A DNA stretch of 64,000 nt from Adiantum capillus-veneris (lineage: Eukaryota; Streptophyta; Polypodiopsida; Polypodiales; Pteridaceae). The stretch is taken from the NCBI GenBank assembly GCA_014529385.2, contig CM043950.1, forward strand, positions 79,418,343 through 79,482,342. Direction: 5' to 3'. Shown here piece by piece: positions 10,496-21,588 of this stretch. Positions within the stretch are counted from its first letter, which is position 1, and every line of letters starts with the position of its first letter. Below the pieces are notes generated by a model. That model was not told the origin of the DNA. It ran no database searches and saw only the letters and a list, made by a program, of their open reading frames with translations. The position numbers and the translations under genes were made by a program.

Positions 10496-12065
10496 GTGTG
10501 TTTTTGTTGTAACTTCATGCAATTAGAAGATGTCTTTAGAAGGCATGTGCAATCCATTGCACCCCTATTGTATCCATGCTCATTGATGAATCAAGTGTTG
10601 GAATTTGTTAGTGACATGTCTCTTATTTCTTTGCATCGAGTAGTTGCAAACTATTTGATTTATTTTCTATACACGTTTGGTAATATGTTTCTACTTTCTC
10701 TTGTTGTAGATAATCAAGAAGCTGAAAAAAGAGGAACTTTCATGAGACGCACATGCTCTTCAGGGTTGCTAGATGAGGGGTTTGTAGGTTCACTAGCTAA
10801 GTCTTATCCTGTGAAGAATCCAAGAAGGGGTGCTACAGCTTCCAGGGGGGTTACAGGCAAAAAAAAGTGTCTTTTGATACAGTTGAGGGGTCTGTAGGTT
10901 CACTGGCTCAATCTCATCCTGTGAAGAATCCAAGAGGGGGTGCTACATCTTCCAGGTGGGTTACAAGGGGAAAAAAAAGTCTTTTGATACAGTTGATCCC
11001 TGCACACCTACTAGTACTGCTGAATTTGTTCCAAATGTGCCTAATGCAGTTGATGTGCAGGTTGTGCATGATGATGTGCATATAGATGTTGACCATGCTA
11101 AACTTGAAAAGGGTACATTACCCACCCCCACATAGATGCCATTGATGATTCTATGGTAGTTGATGCCTGCACAGATGCCATTGTTGATGCTACGCTAGTT
11201 GATGCCTGCACAAATGACATTGTAGATGCTATGGAAGTTGATGCTCGCACAGATTCTGTTGTTGATGGCAATGTTAATGATGGTGGAACAGAAAGTGTTG
11301 TTCATGCTGTCATAGATGCCCTTGTTGATGTAGTTGTGTCTATGGGTACAGATGCCACTGTTGAATGCTACCATAGTTGATGCCTGCACAGATGCCATTC
11401 CTGATGCTACGATAGTTGACGCCTGCACAAATGAAATTGTGGATGCTATGGAAGTTGATGCTAGCACAGATGCTACTGTTGATGGCAATGTTAATGATGG
11501 TGGAACAGAAAGTATTGTTCATGATGTCATAGATTCCCTTCTTAATGCAGTTGTGGCTATGGGTACAAATGCCACAGTTGAGGATACCAGAGGCATGGGT
11601 GAGGAGTTCCTCATTGAGAGAGAAGCTAGAACACATGAGATAGTGGGTGCAACTGATGTCACAGCCCAAGACGAGGTGGCCTATCCAAGTGATGCAGTTG
11701 ATGACATTATTGATGTAGAGGAGGCAAAGGGTACAGATGCCGTTGTTGAAGATATGGGAGGCTTGGGTGAGGAGGACCTCACTAAGAGAGTACCTAGAAT
11801 AGGCTCAGCAGTGGGTAGCGGTGATGTCGCGGCTTCTACTGACACAACTGAGGCAGGTGACAGAGTAGTTCAATTGCGAGAGGCAATGGGAGAAGTTGTC
11901 GTGGCTACTACGGGCATGAAAGAGGCAAATACACATAATACAACTGAGGCATGTATAGAGCAAAAGAATGAGGCAGGGAAAGGCACAGAGGTCAATCGAG
12001 AGAGACAATGGGAGAACATTTTATGGATGCTGTGGACACGAAATAGGCAGTTACACATTATATAA
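10496..12065 (+). pseudogene. Acidic repeat-rich coding-like region
   Basis: After a candidate 3' splice site ending near 10709 (CTTGTTGTAG) the frame reads NQEAEKRGTFMRRTC and a duplicated segment (SLAKSYPVKNPRRGATASR, then SLAQSHPVKNPRGGATSSR). From about 11149 the text is dominated by V-D-A-C-T-D/N motifs (VDACTDAIVDATLVDACTN) and by DGNVNDGGTESVVH, reflecting a roughly 225-bp tandem duplication. The frame 11334-12065 ends in a low-complexity acidic stretch. Frameshifts between blocks prevent one translation. The region leads directly into the FCP1-like domain, so it may be that protein's disordered N-terminal half. Confidence 0.45.
11149..11600. repeat. Tandem duplication of about 225 bp
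   Basis: The segment with TAGTTGATGCCTGCACAGAT through GATGGTGGAACAGAAAGT and TGTCTATGGGTACAGATGCC occurs twice head to tail, near 11149-11375 and 11376-11600. The units are themselves built of smaller GTTGATGCC-type repeats. Confidence 0.85.
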
Positions 12066-12124
12066 TTGAGTCTTGTACAGATTCCACTGTTGGGAATACC
12101 AAAGGTAAAAGTCCACAGGTTCCT

Positions 12125-12979
12125 ATGGGTCGAGCGGCTGCTACAAATACAAATGAGGCAGGTACAAAGAATGTTGATAAAGAGGCCAAAAATGGACATG
12201 AATATGAGAGGCAAGAGAGGCCAGAGTGTCTTGTGCTAATGCCAGTACAGATTGTTACACTGCCTTCTGCGTTTTGTGAGGACAAGAAGAGAAGGGAGAA
12301 TTTATGCATCATACTGGATGTGAATGGTCTTCTCATAAAAGGAGGTATAAGGTCTCCTTCTACAAAGGAATAGCGAGAAGCAGTACTCCTGATTGGGCAA
12401 GATCAAGGTATCCCATAGTCAAATGCGATAGGAAAGATGCAATTTGAATATGTGGTCAGGCCCAATGCATCAATCTTTTTGCATGCACAGTTGCAAAGAG
12501 CAAAAGTTGCACTATGGAGTTGCATGACCCAGGACAATCTAGCACTTGCTTTGAGTGCATGCTTTCCTAGGCTGAACAAACAATTTTTCCTTGATATTAT
12601 CAGTCAAGAGGGGTCTAGAGAGGCGAGCTTCAAGCTAAATGAAGTTCTTGGGATCCCTCCATCTAGAGATAACACAAAGCCCATATTTTTCAAGTGTTTG
12701 AAAGACTTTTGGAAGCACTATCCCAAGTTCAACTCTAATAATACACTGGTGGTGGATGAAACACTCTACAAGTGTCTGCTCAACCCTCCCGAGACTTGGG
12801 TCTGTTCTGCTTCATTTGAACCAGCAGAGATTTGTCAGTCCCCAATTTACTTGGTTAGCACATTGTTCCCTTGGCGAGTCAAGTGGACAGTCTCACCTAG
12901 CCCTATTGCTTATGCAAAGATGAACCAGTTTGAAAATCCTTCGGGCATAGTGTCTGCTCGTGTCATCGACCACTGTTAA
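12125..12979 (+). pseudogene. FCP1/NIF-like HAD-phosphatase domain, interrupted by an LTR element
   Basis: The frame at 12125-12373 contains LCIILDVNGLLIKGG, with its motif I Asp codon near 12317. The frame from 12437, in the same phase, has FEYVVRPNASIFLHAQLQRA, VALWSCMTQDN, KPIFFKCLKDFWKHY and NTLVVDETLYKCLLNPP. This order matches FCP1-homology HAD phosphatases, which act on phospho-Ser/Thr such as the RNA polymerase II tail. Motif I is DVNG rather than DxDxT, and the late acidic pair reads DE rather than DD, so catalysis is doubtful, as in other plant DVNGLL-type members. Two in-frame TAG codons (12371 and near 12417) separate the halves. The LTR element inserted at 12974 removes the last codons, which continue at 21844. 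Product unlikely to be made intact. Confidence 0.75.
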
Positions 12980-13258
12980 CCCTCACGGTACACGGACACC
13001 CTATGATCTATAAACGTTGTATTATTTAGAGTCAGGTACCGGGCTTGTCGGACCAATAGGGAAAGGTAGAGTGATCGCCGATGAGAGGCGCACTTTAACT
13101 TGGACATTCAAGGGATTAGTTGGTTAAGCATGGGCGCCCAAGTGTGAATGGGGTGAGCTCCTATAAAAGCCAACTAAACCTAATTTTTACTCATTCTCTC
13201 ATTTGTGCAATTGAAGAGTGCTCTTGCTCCATCTCCATCTTCTTCTTCTTCACCTCCT

Positions 13259-13289
<31 letters not shown>

Positions 13290-13539
13290 GAGAGTGTGTG
13301 TGCGATCGAGCATTACGAAGGCACGACGGCGGCAAAGCGGTTGAGCGCGGCACGACTGCAGCTTCTTCTTCATCGCGGCGAGGAATCCACCACGAAGGCG
13401 AGCGTAGAGCGGTGAGTGACACACCCTTTGTTTTCTTGAGCTTGCTAGTTTAGGCTTGTTGTGTGCTTGGAGCCGTTTGTGGCTCGCACACGGTGTATTG
13501 GCAAGTCCCTTGCTTCGACAGTGCGGCAAGGAGCGCACA
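12974..13539 (+). repeat. 5' LTR of the Gag-only element
   Basis: 566 bp, TGTTAACC to GCGCACA. TATAAAAG lies at 13162-13169. A (TG)n(AG)n microsatellite lies near 13260-13300. Confidence 0.95.
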
Positions 13540-13543
13540 TTTT

Positions 13544-13562
13544 TGGCGCCGCTGCCGGGGAT
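13544..13562 (+). promoter_or_regulatory. Primer-binding site, tRNA-Asp type
   Basis: TGGCGCCGCTGCCGGGGAT starts four bases after the LTR and matches the complement of plant tRNA-Asp 3' end with one mismatch (C for T at the ninth base). Confidence 0.88.
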
Positions 13563-13639
13563 ATGCCCTACACTAAGCTCGGTTAGCACTTTACGCTTTC
13601 TTCTGGTGCAATTTCTATCATAGGAAAGGCAGGGAAGGA

Positions 13640-14098
13640 GTGTGTGGAGATTTCTGTTTTTTGCGTTTTCTACATTTGCTGTCAAGTATCAATTTCTGCT
13701 ATTGTCTGCGTTTTTTCAATTTCTGCAATTTCTGCATTTTCAAGTTCGGCGTTTTCAATTTCTGCAATTTTCTGCATTTCTGCGTTTTTTTAATTTTCTG
13801 CAATTTCTGCATTTTCTGCATTTCTGCGTTTTTTTAATTTTCTGCAATTTCTGCATTTCTGCGTTTTTTCAATTTCTGTGTTTTCTGAAATTTCTGCATG
13901 TCTGCGTTTTCCGCAATTTCTGTATATCTGCGTTTTCAATTTCTGTGTTTTCTGCATTAAAAAAAACGCAAGTGAGCGGGCGGCGAAATTTTTCGAAAAT
14001 AAAAAACGGACGGGTTGGTTTGTATAAAAGATAAATCGGGATCGTTATCATTTGCCCAAGCCCAAGCCCAAGCCCAAGCCCAAGCCCAGGCCCAGGCC
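13640..14098. repeat. Low-complexity leader: TTTCTGCATTT-type array and GCCCAA repeat
   Basis: From about 13640 to 13965 the leader consists of drifting copies of TTTCTGCAATTTCTGCATTT and TTTCTGCGTTTTTT. At 14054-14098 GCCCAA is repeated about six times. The open frames here are repeat artefacts. Confidence 0.85.
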
Positions 14099-14480
14099 TC
14101 AGTCCTCAGTCTTATGATATATACTAGACTCACTCTTATATATATACCCTACTCCCTCAAGAGAGAATGAGAGCATGTGGGACAAGTCCTCCACTCTCCT
14201 CCTTTCTCTTCCCACTTGCACCCTTAGACTTTCTAGTTTGGGCCTAGTTCCCTACTGGAAATTGACAGTTTTAGGGATTCCAAGGGCATAGAGTGACCAA
14301 ACGGAGGGCTGTAAAGCACGGCACGACCCTCTGACCGATACGCTCGTTTCGAGCTATCACACGGCCCATTCCACGACACGCTCTAAAAAATCTAGAAAAA
14401 AAACAAACAAAAAACATGCTAAAAACTAGTCACAAGGCCTCCTAGAGCAGCTTTTTGACACCGTAGGGTATCAAAAGCAC

Positions 14481-17060
14481 ATGCACTTACGCTCTGGACG
14501 AGTGTTAGAGCACGATCACATTGGTAGTGCCTCTGTTCATATGGACACCCATTACCCATCCACGATAAGCTCTAAACCCTCAGCGGGGACACAAGGTAAC
14601 ACCACCCAAGACCCTAAAATAGCCGCTAGTGATTCCTCCTCCGACTCAGAAATCATGGAAGCATACCCTACCCAAAACACTGAGAGAGAAGGCCATGTAC
14701 CTCCCGAAGCTCCACAGCCTAGTACTAGTATGTTTAGCCGTTTCATGGAAACATTAGGTAGAGCTACTCGCTCGGAACCTGAGGCAAATGAAGCACACGA
14801 AGGGGGTGGGGAAGTGGACTCTCCTTTCACATCGCACGTGGACCCCACACCCCCAAAGAGTGTCCATGTGGATATCCTACCAACTTCTTACCAAGAAGGC
14901 CCTGTTGAGCTGCCTCCTTCAGAAGTTCCCTCTAGAGTACCGTTGGTGACAAGTAAAACCACGGGGAGCAACATTGCTTCTACCTCACAAGAAACCGTTA
15001 ACACGTCGACTCTAGAAGGATTGTTCATTAATGATCATTGGACATACGACCTCCACACTGAGGTGTTGACGGATCTACACTCTGGCCACGCCTACCATGT
15101 AGGATGGATAGAGATTGTACAATCCACCTCTAGTGCCACGAGCATCGGAGATCAACAGAAAATGATCTGTAATGTTATCCATGGCATTATTCAATTAGAA
15201 AGGCAAAACCGAGGGGTAAATATACTCTCAACTGGCCCCATGAGATTTCTGGATACGAGCAAGGCTCAACAGCCTACTCTATCACAAATGGAGACTCCTC
15301 TAATGAGCCCCATGGACCCATCTTACGTCATTTCACCTGGGGTCTCTGTGCAATCTGAGCCTCCGAGCGAAAACTTTAGCTTCCGTAACTTGGCTCAACC
15401 CTCTATCAAGGAAAACACAGTGCTCACTCCAGGGATAAGCCTGACAGAGAATGTACCGATGACATCTACGGTTAGCGCAGTGCCACTACCAAGTGTCGTA
15501 GTACCTAATATGGGGCCTCGACCGTATGTGCCTCTAGCCCCTTATTCACACATGGCCCCCACACCTCCAATTGTACCACTTGCTTATGCTCCTCGAGTGC
15601 CGCTCCCTAGCTCTTATCCGAGTGGACCTATGCCCGGTTATGTTCCATATCCTGCATCATCCACACATATACCAAGACCGGCACCCGTTCCTCTCCCACA
15701 TATGATTCCAAGAGTACCTCCACCGGCCCTGCCTCCTCACATAGGTGACTTGGCAGCGTTTGCTCAAACCATAGGTCGATCTATCGCGGAAAATATGCGT
15801 CACGCATCTGATAGAGAGCCTAGAAGTAAGGCAGTACAAATTGCCAAACTCACGCAAAAATTCAATGGAGATGAAGATGCTAGGAAACACATTGAAGTGT
15901 TTGAACAAGTATGTGATTCCTTAGGGGAACGCAACGAACTACATAAGTGCAATGCCTTAAGCTTGACATTAAGTGGGAAGGCTGGAGATTGGTATAGGAC
16001 CCTAAGGGTGGACGAGAAAACAATCTACCCTACCCTTCGAAGGTTGTTTCTAAAGGAGTACATACGAGAAGGTGTGCTTTGGGGTGTAGCATCTCAGCTA
16101 CAGAAGGCCGAACGTAAGGAAGGAGAGTCAGTAAGGGACTTCATTAGTCGTCTAAAGCACTTAAACTCTCGCTGCCCTGTAAATGAGCGTTTCAACAATA
16201 ACCAACTGCTTGATCGATTCATTCGAGGGTTGAGGAATGAAGGAATCTATAATGGACTAGTGATTAGAGGTATCACAACCTGGGAAGATGTCACTGCCAA
16301 TGCAATCCAATTAGAGGACAACTTGATGATAGCAGGCATGAGGGTGTCTACTGACATGAGATCCACTAGCTCACAAGCCATTGAGTATGAACCCATGACT
16401 GCAAAGCCCATTGCCAATGAGCCAAAGGTATTTGAGACATTCTTGACAGACCTCACCAAGGCAATCCAAGAGTCTCTTAAGGATAATCGACCCCCTCAAA
16501 ATAGTCACATGTATCCAAGAAGGGAGCAACAATGGTGTTCCATTTGCTTAGGTCCACATAGCACTAGTGAGTGCCCTACGTTTAGAGTAAAATTTAATGG
16601 AACTTGCAACGCATGTGGTAGGTATGGTCACCAAGCTAAGGATTGTTTAATGATCAAACGTATGATGGCAAATAGACCACCTGTAGCCTGGACGGATGTG
16701 CCTCGAGCTCCTGTATTGATACCTACTCCACCGGTTGAGCAACTACCGCAACACATGGTCCCTAGATCTCAAAATGTTGTACAAGCTACACCGTTACCAC
16801 CTCCTGTGCTAGGACCGCAGCCCCCGCATCCAAGAGTCGCCCCTATGAACCAAGTGGGTTGCGAGCCATCTAATGCTTATGCAGATGGCTGTGAGGAGGA
16901 AATAGACACTAGTATTGCCTACGGACTTGATACATTGGAAGAGTGTCCTATATACTACATGGAAGATTGTTGGGGACAAGTCAAGCCGGTTTATCAAGCT
17001 GCTGCTCTCGCATCCAGAGGTCAAAATATCAACACCCAGGCTAGGAGGCCACCTCTTTAA
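14481..17060 (+). CDS. gag: Gag polyprotein, 859 codons
   Basis: The ATG starts MHLRSGRVL, close to the MNLRSGRYL start of the nested element's Gag, which supports this start. Residues 1-440 are Pro/Ser/Thr-rich and low complexity. The Gag capsid domain lies at roughly 450-620 (TQKFNGDEDARKHIEVFEQV, LSGKAGDWYRTLR, VRDFISRLKHLNSRCP, LLDRFIRGLRNEGI). Two zinc knuckles follow: C-x2-C-x3-H-x4-C from 16536 and C-x2-C-x4-H-x4-C from 16604. It would form virus-like particles and bind element RNA. The frame ends at a TAA (17058-17060) placed directly before a third zinc knuckle in the same frame, so Gag was, or is by readthrough, longer. Confidence 0.88.
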   Translation: MHLRSGRVLEHDHIGSASVHMDTHYPSTISSKPSAGTQGNTTQDPKIAASDSSSDSEIMEAYPTQNTEREGHVPPEAPQPSTSMFSRFMETLGRATRSEPEANEAHEGGGEVDSPFTSHVDPTPPKSVHVDILPTSYQEGPVELPPSEVPSRVPLVTSKTTGSNIASTSQETVNTSTLEGLFINDHWTYDLHTEVLTDLHSGHAYHVGWIEIVQSTSSATSIGDQQKMICNVIHGIIQLERQNRGVNILSTGPMRFLDTSKAQQPTLSQMETPLMSPMDPSYVISPGVSVQSEPPSENFSFRNLAQPSIKENTVLTPGISLTENVPMTSTVSAVPLPSVVVPNMGPRPYVPLAPYSHMAPTPPIVPLAYAPRVPLPSSYPSGPMPGYVPYPASSTHIPRPAPVPLPHMIPRVPPPALPPHIGDLAAFAQTIGRSIAENMRHASDREPRSKAVQIAKLTQKFNGDEDARKHIEVFEQVCDSLGERNELHKCNALSLTLSGKAGDWYRTLRVDEKTIYPTLRRLFLKEYIREGVLWGVASQLQKAERKEGESVRDFISRLKHLNSRCPVNERFNNNQLLDRFIRGLRNEGIYNGLVIRGITTWEDVTANAIQLEDNLMIAGMRVSTDMRSTSSQAIEYEPMTAKPIANEPKVFETFLTDLTKAIQESLKDNRPPQNSHMYPRREQQWCSICLGPHSTSECPTFRVKFNGTCNACGRYGHQAKDCLMIKRMMANRPPVAWTDVPRAPVLIPTPPVEQLPQHMVPRSQNVVQATPLPPPVLGPQPPHPRVAPMNQVGCEPSNAYADGCEEEIDTSIAYGLDTLEECPIYYMEDCWGQVKPVYQAAALASRGQNINTQARRPPL

Positions 17061-19661
17061 TGCTACGAGTGTGGTGGACCACATCGAGTAGCGGAGTGCC
17101 CTATTAGGCTGCAAAAGAATGCTGCACAGATGCAAATGAATCAAGGGAGCATGTCTGCAATGCCAATACTCACATGTAATCGTTGTGGCATAGATCACTT
17201 GATTGCCCAATGCCCCTATAACCCAAATGCGCCTAAAATCACACCCCTGAATTTGGTCGAAATTGCTAGTGTGACATCACCAATACCACCCGTCGCACCC
17301 GCTTATGCGATTACACGGTCCATGCTTCAAGGGCCAGGACATATCCTCGAAGAGAGAGATACCGCGTCAGTTATCCAAGCAAAGAAAAAGAAGACACGAA
17401 GGAAGAAGTCGCAGAATACGGAAAATTCAAAGCCAAGTTCCAAAACAAACATAGGAACAGGAGATGACCCCGTGTATATGAATGACCTCGAGGATGATTC
17501 AGATTCAGTCGAGACAATGGAGACTAGAACCAATACCACAAAGGGAAAGACCGACAAGGAAAACCGTAACATGGGACCAAATGAAAACCGAATGAGAGAA
17601 AACCATAAAGAGCCTCTGAAAACACCACAAGTGTTTCCAAATCCAATCCAAGACCCCCAAGATAAATCGCAGGGGCAAAAAGGGAAGAATCGTAAAAAGA
17701 AGATTGGGACGTACCCAAACCCTGTAGACGAGATTAAGCAGGTGAAACATCTAAGAGGTTTAGTGGAGGGGACTCAAAGGAAACTAGAACCAAAACCCAT
17801 GCAGGTCAAAATTCATGACACAGTGTTTCCCACGCAAGTTCATCCACCCCACATGAACCATAGACCGTTAGCCATATCTAGTATCATCCAAGAAGGGAGT
17901 GAGGACAGGACATCAGAAAGTGAGCATACACCCTTCTTGTTGGAAAGGATGTTTAACGAAGGAATACCTGATCCCATTGAGGAATATGAGATTCCATCCT
18001 CACCAGTTCCTAGTCAAGGACCTACACCCTGCAAAACGCCAATGAATGTTGCCAAACTAGTGGACTTCATGTCTTCTGAGGTCCGAACCACGATCATAGC
18101 AAAGTTGTATGGAGATCCTGAGTTATTCCTTGCACTTCGAGCATTCCTTAACGGAGAGCTACGAACGGGATTACCGCAGTTTGCGCAACCAAATAGGCCT
18201 GACTCGATTATGATTGATGAGGAAAATCATGTGCAATCACTTGACTTAGATGGACACGAGTCTGTGATCGAGGTACCCATTAACGAATTAGGGCAGTATT
18301 TTGAAGGCGACGAGTCTAATGCGACCCTACCCATCACTACCAAGGGATTAACTATAAAGGGAATTCTTGATGGTGGTGCGGGAGTTAGCATCGTTACAAA
18401 AGATTGTTGGGAATCCATGGGAAAACCCCGCCTCAGTGTTACTAACATTGTGGTAAAGATGGCAAATGGTACCATAGCCAAACCTATGGGGATGCTCAAG
18501 GATCTTAAGATCAAAGTTCTAGGACACAAGGTACGACATACGTTCATTGTAATGGATTTCTCTAAACACCTTATGTCATATGAAATGATTTTAGGACGAC
18601 CATTCATGAGGGAAGCACAAATGGTTCACGATTGGTCTAAAAATCATGTCTATTTGCAATTCCAAGACTCTGTCCTTAGAGTGGATTTGGTGACTGGTAA
18701 GGTACACCCCTTAGGGAGTAAAACCATTATTGATCATCGCTCTGACACCACAGTTCACTCGGCCCCACTACAATATTGTTACACTTGTAAGAAGGATACA
18801 GACATTGGCCAAGATTCTCCTTACATGGATGTGTTACCGGGTATGACGGAATCAGACAATGTGGATTGGGTCCACCTAGCATCAACCATAGACACTTGGG
18901 GAAATAGGGGGACGACCTGGGTAACACCTGAGGGGGATGAAATGCCTATACCCTTAAATATGCTACAAGCAATGCATATCGCTTCTGACAAGACTCATCC
19001 TAATGTAACGAAGAAAACATACAAGTGGGTCCCTAAAGCTTCTTTAGTGACCATAGCTAGTGCTAAAAAACAGAAGCCTTGTAAGAAACGTACCACTCGC
19101 TCCAAGAAAAGTAAGAAAATGTTGCGATGGATCCCTAAACGACTATTGGAAGCCCAAGGCTACTATCAAGGAAATGATCAAATCTGGGTGCCAAAACGTA
19201 GATTGTGCTCTTACCTATCACCTGACCCAAGTGAGCCCAATCCCGTATCTCCAAAACGAATCAATGATCGTGGAAAGAAAAAAATCACAGAATGCTACAC
19301 ACCTAGTCCAGAGCTAGTTTGGGTACCAAAGAAAGAACGATTTGTTCCACCTAGCTCAGGAAGGGGGGAGTCCCATGAAGATTCTAGCTCATCATGTAAT
19401 ACATCCATAGAGGTAAAAGCTTCTACACAGTCTCCATCTATAGTAGTGGACCTCCATGAAGCTACAAAAGAATCCACACCTCCCAGTGCTCAAGAATCAC
19501 CTGATGAACCACTTCAAGTTCGATCCTGGGAGAGTACCTTACCACCCTTGCAGTTTGACGAGGCACCTGGGGTAATAGAAAACTACTGGCAAAAATCCTC
19601 ACCTATTACCAACTGGAACAATTGGTTTCAAAGGGTGACAAGCTCATTTCAAATGGTATGA
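17061..19661 (+). CDS. Continuation of Gag with two zinc knuckles, retropepsin and W-x-P-K tail
   Basis: The sequence after the TAA stays open in the Gag frame to 19661; the first internal ATG is at 17130. It begins with a zinc knuckle (CYECGGPHRVAEC, 17061-17099) and a second one (CNRCGIDHLIAQC, from 17175), followed by a Lys-rich linker. A retropepsin domain sits near 18300-18720 (IKGILDGGAGVSIV, MILGRPFMREAQMVHDW), where the active-site triad reads D-G-G instead of D-S/T-G. The next part (DWVHLASTIDTWG) also matches the nested element. The C-terminal 220 residues contain four W-V/I-P-K motifs (near 19026, 19126, 19183, 19316). No RT, RNase H or integrase follows. The D-G-G change may weaken protease activity. 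Confidence 0.82.
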   Translation, partial: CYECGGPHRVAECPIRLQKNAAQMQMNQGSMSAMPILTCNRCGIDHLIAQCPYNPNAPKITPLNLVEIASVTSPIPPVAPAYAITRSMLQGPGHILEERDTASVIQAKKKKTRRKKSQNTENSKPSSKTNIGTGDDPVYMNDLEDDSDSVETMETRTNTTKGKTDKENRNMGPNENRMRENHKEPLKTPQVFPNPIQDPQDKSQGQKGKNRKKKIGTYPNPVDEIKQVKHLRGLVEGTQRKLEPKPMQVKIHDTVFPTQVHPPHMNHRPLAISSIIQEGSEDRTSESEHTPFLLERMFNEGIPDPIEEYEIPSSPVPSQGPTPCKTPMNVAKLVDFMSSEVRTTIIAKLYGDPELFLALRAFLNGELRTGLPQFAQPNRPDSIMIDEENHVQSLDLDGHESVIEVPINELGQYFEGDESNATLPITTKGLTIKGILDGGAGVSIVTKDCWESMGKPRLSVTNIVVKMANGTIAKPMGMLKDLKIKVLGHKVRHTFIVMDFSKHLMSYEMILGRPFMREAQMVHDWSKNHVYLQFQDSVLRVDLVTGKVHPLGSKTIIDHRSDTTVHSAPLQYCYTCKKDTDIGQDSPYMDVLPGMTESDNVDWVHLASTIDTWGNRGTTWVTPEGDEMPIPLNMLQAMHIASDKTHPNVTKKTYKWVPKASLVTIASAKKQKPCKKRTTRSKKSKKMLRWIPKRLLEAQGYYQGNDQIWVPKRRLCSYLSPDPSEPNPVSPKRINDRGKKKITECYTPSPELVWVPKKERFVPPSSGRGESHEDSSSSCNTSIEVKASTQSPSIVVDLHEATKESTPPSAQESPDEPLQVRSWESTLPPLQFDEAPGVIENYWQKSSPITNWNNWFQRVTSSFQMV

Positions 19662-21259
19662 TCTACCCAAGGAAGGGGGGAGTGTTTGCTGACAGTCATT
19701 ATTCATTTGTTTCCCTCTCAACCTTTTTCCCTGACCTCTCAATTCCAATCTTAGGGAATGTACATATAAAGCTTTATACTCACAAAAAAAAAAAAAAAGA
19801 GCAAGAGCAATTAGCAAATGAGTATGCACATTAAAAGTCAAAACATTGACTCAGACCTACACATGTCACATCTGGTACAGTGAAACAGAAACCTATGCCA
19901 TAAAACACCTTTGATCCTCATCACTTGAATGATGGAGGTTAGGTAAGATTAGTACGATAGGAGTGTTTCTGTTTTAGAGTTGAGTGATTAGCAAAGATCT
20001 CTTTTCCCACTGATGTGCCTCCTAGAGGTATTGTTTGTGTTTCCTAGTGTGTACAGGAGCGTGTTGCTATTGATAGGATTTGGACCTTCATGGAACCTTC
20101 AAATCAAGCGCGACCATCAACACAAACAGGTGTTTCTTGTCCATTAGCATTGCCCTTATCTTTTTGCATCTATGATTGTCTGCTTTGATTGTGATTGGTA
20201 GCATAATATTCAGCGCATTGGCTTAGTATCAAACATTTAATTCAATGTAATGTTTTGTCATAATCACTTGTCTAGGTTTAAAAATCAAGCAGTCCGACTA
20301 AGCTAGTTTGACCAAGCTAGGTATTAGAAATCTTCTCTTAATACCATGGGGAATGCCTTCCTAATAATCAATGGTTACTTAGGTTCTTAATCCGATTTAG
20401 GCAGCATTGTATGAAATGTACTAGGGCTTTCTAGTGGGCTTAACACTAGTGACCTTTAGCTTAAGTATTATAAAGGGAGTTTACTAATGTGATGAGCCTG
20501 GGGAGGGTAACAATGTTATATGACCCCCCGAAGTTACAAAATTAAAATGCTGAAAATGAACAAGCAAAAATCAAAGTGCCACAATGTAAAATTTTAAGCT
20601 GGAAGAGAAATCTCAGCTTGATTTGGTACTTCACTCACATGTATCGCCTATGGTACTAGAGCCCTAGAGGTTCCCAGTGTGGGCGCTTTTCCTTGAAAAG
20701 CAAAAAACCCAGGGCATACAAAATAAGCACACACATCATAATTGAATCAATGTGAAAAGACTTTGGGGGGTCAAAGAAAAAGTAATCAGTCAGGCGATGA
20801 TTTCATGAGAAATTCCTTTTATGGTAGCTTAACTACAAAGTTTTCTAGATATAGCCTCTAGTCAGCCCTCAAACATGAATACTTGGCTCTCGCGATTAAA
20901 CAACTTAATTGACCACAGAAAATTAAGAAGCTTACCCATGGTATTAATATTCGATCTCTAGTGCTTTTCGACCGTCAAATTAGCGACCCCAGACTTGTTT
21001 AATTTTCTACCTTTACATCTGTTTATGCATTTGATTACATTGCAATTTAATGTTCATTGCTAACAAATTGTTTGAAATTCTTTGACCAATCAATTTGTCT
21101 ACCTAAAACTGCATATGCTTTTTAAGAGAATGCAATTACTGTGCCAATGTTGTTTGATTTTGCAGTGACTGAAGAAGGCTAAGGACATTCATCTCAAATG
21201 CTCTTCCACCTCGACGAACCAGCTTCAACTCAATAGCTTCCGAGGACGGAATCTACATC
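19662..21259. other. Noncoding 3' part of the Gag-only element
   Basis: About 1.6 kb, AT-rich, with an A run near 19784-19798. No frame of substance and no trace of pol on either strand that I can see. Confidence 0.7.
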
Positions 21260-21270
21260 AGGAAGGGGGG
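21260..21270 (+). promoter_or_regulatory. Polypurine tract
   Basis: AGGAAGGGGGG lies two bases before the 3' LTR and would prime plus-strand DNA synthesis. Confidence 0.88.
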
Positions 21271-21272
21271 CA

Positions 21273-21557
21273 TGTTAACCCTCACGACACACGGACACCC
21301 TATGATCTATAAACGTTGTATTATTTAGAGTCAGGTACCGGGCTTGTCGGACCAATAGGGAAAGGTAGAGTGATCGCCGATGAGAGGCGCACTTTAACTT
21401 GGACATTCAAGGGATTAGTTGGTTAAGCATGGGCGCCCAAGTGTGAATGGGGTGAGCTCCTATAAAAGCCAACTAAACCTAATATTTACTCATTCTCTCA
21501 TTTGTGCAATTGAAGAGTGCTCTTGCTCCATCTCCATCTTCTTCTTCTTCACCTCCT

Positions 21558-21588
<31 letters not shown>

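Noticed and set aside
13640-14034. 130-codon frame rich in F, L and Q
   Set aside because: Translation of the TTTCTGCATTT-type low-complexity array in the leader, not a gene.
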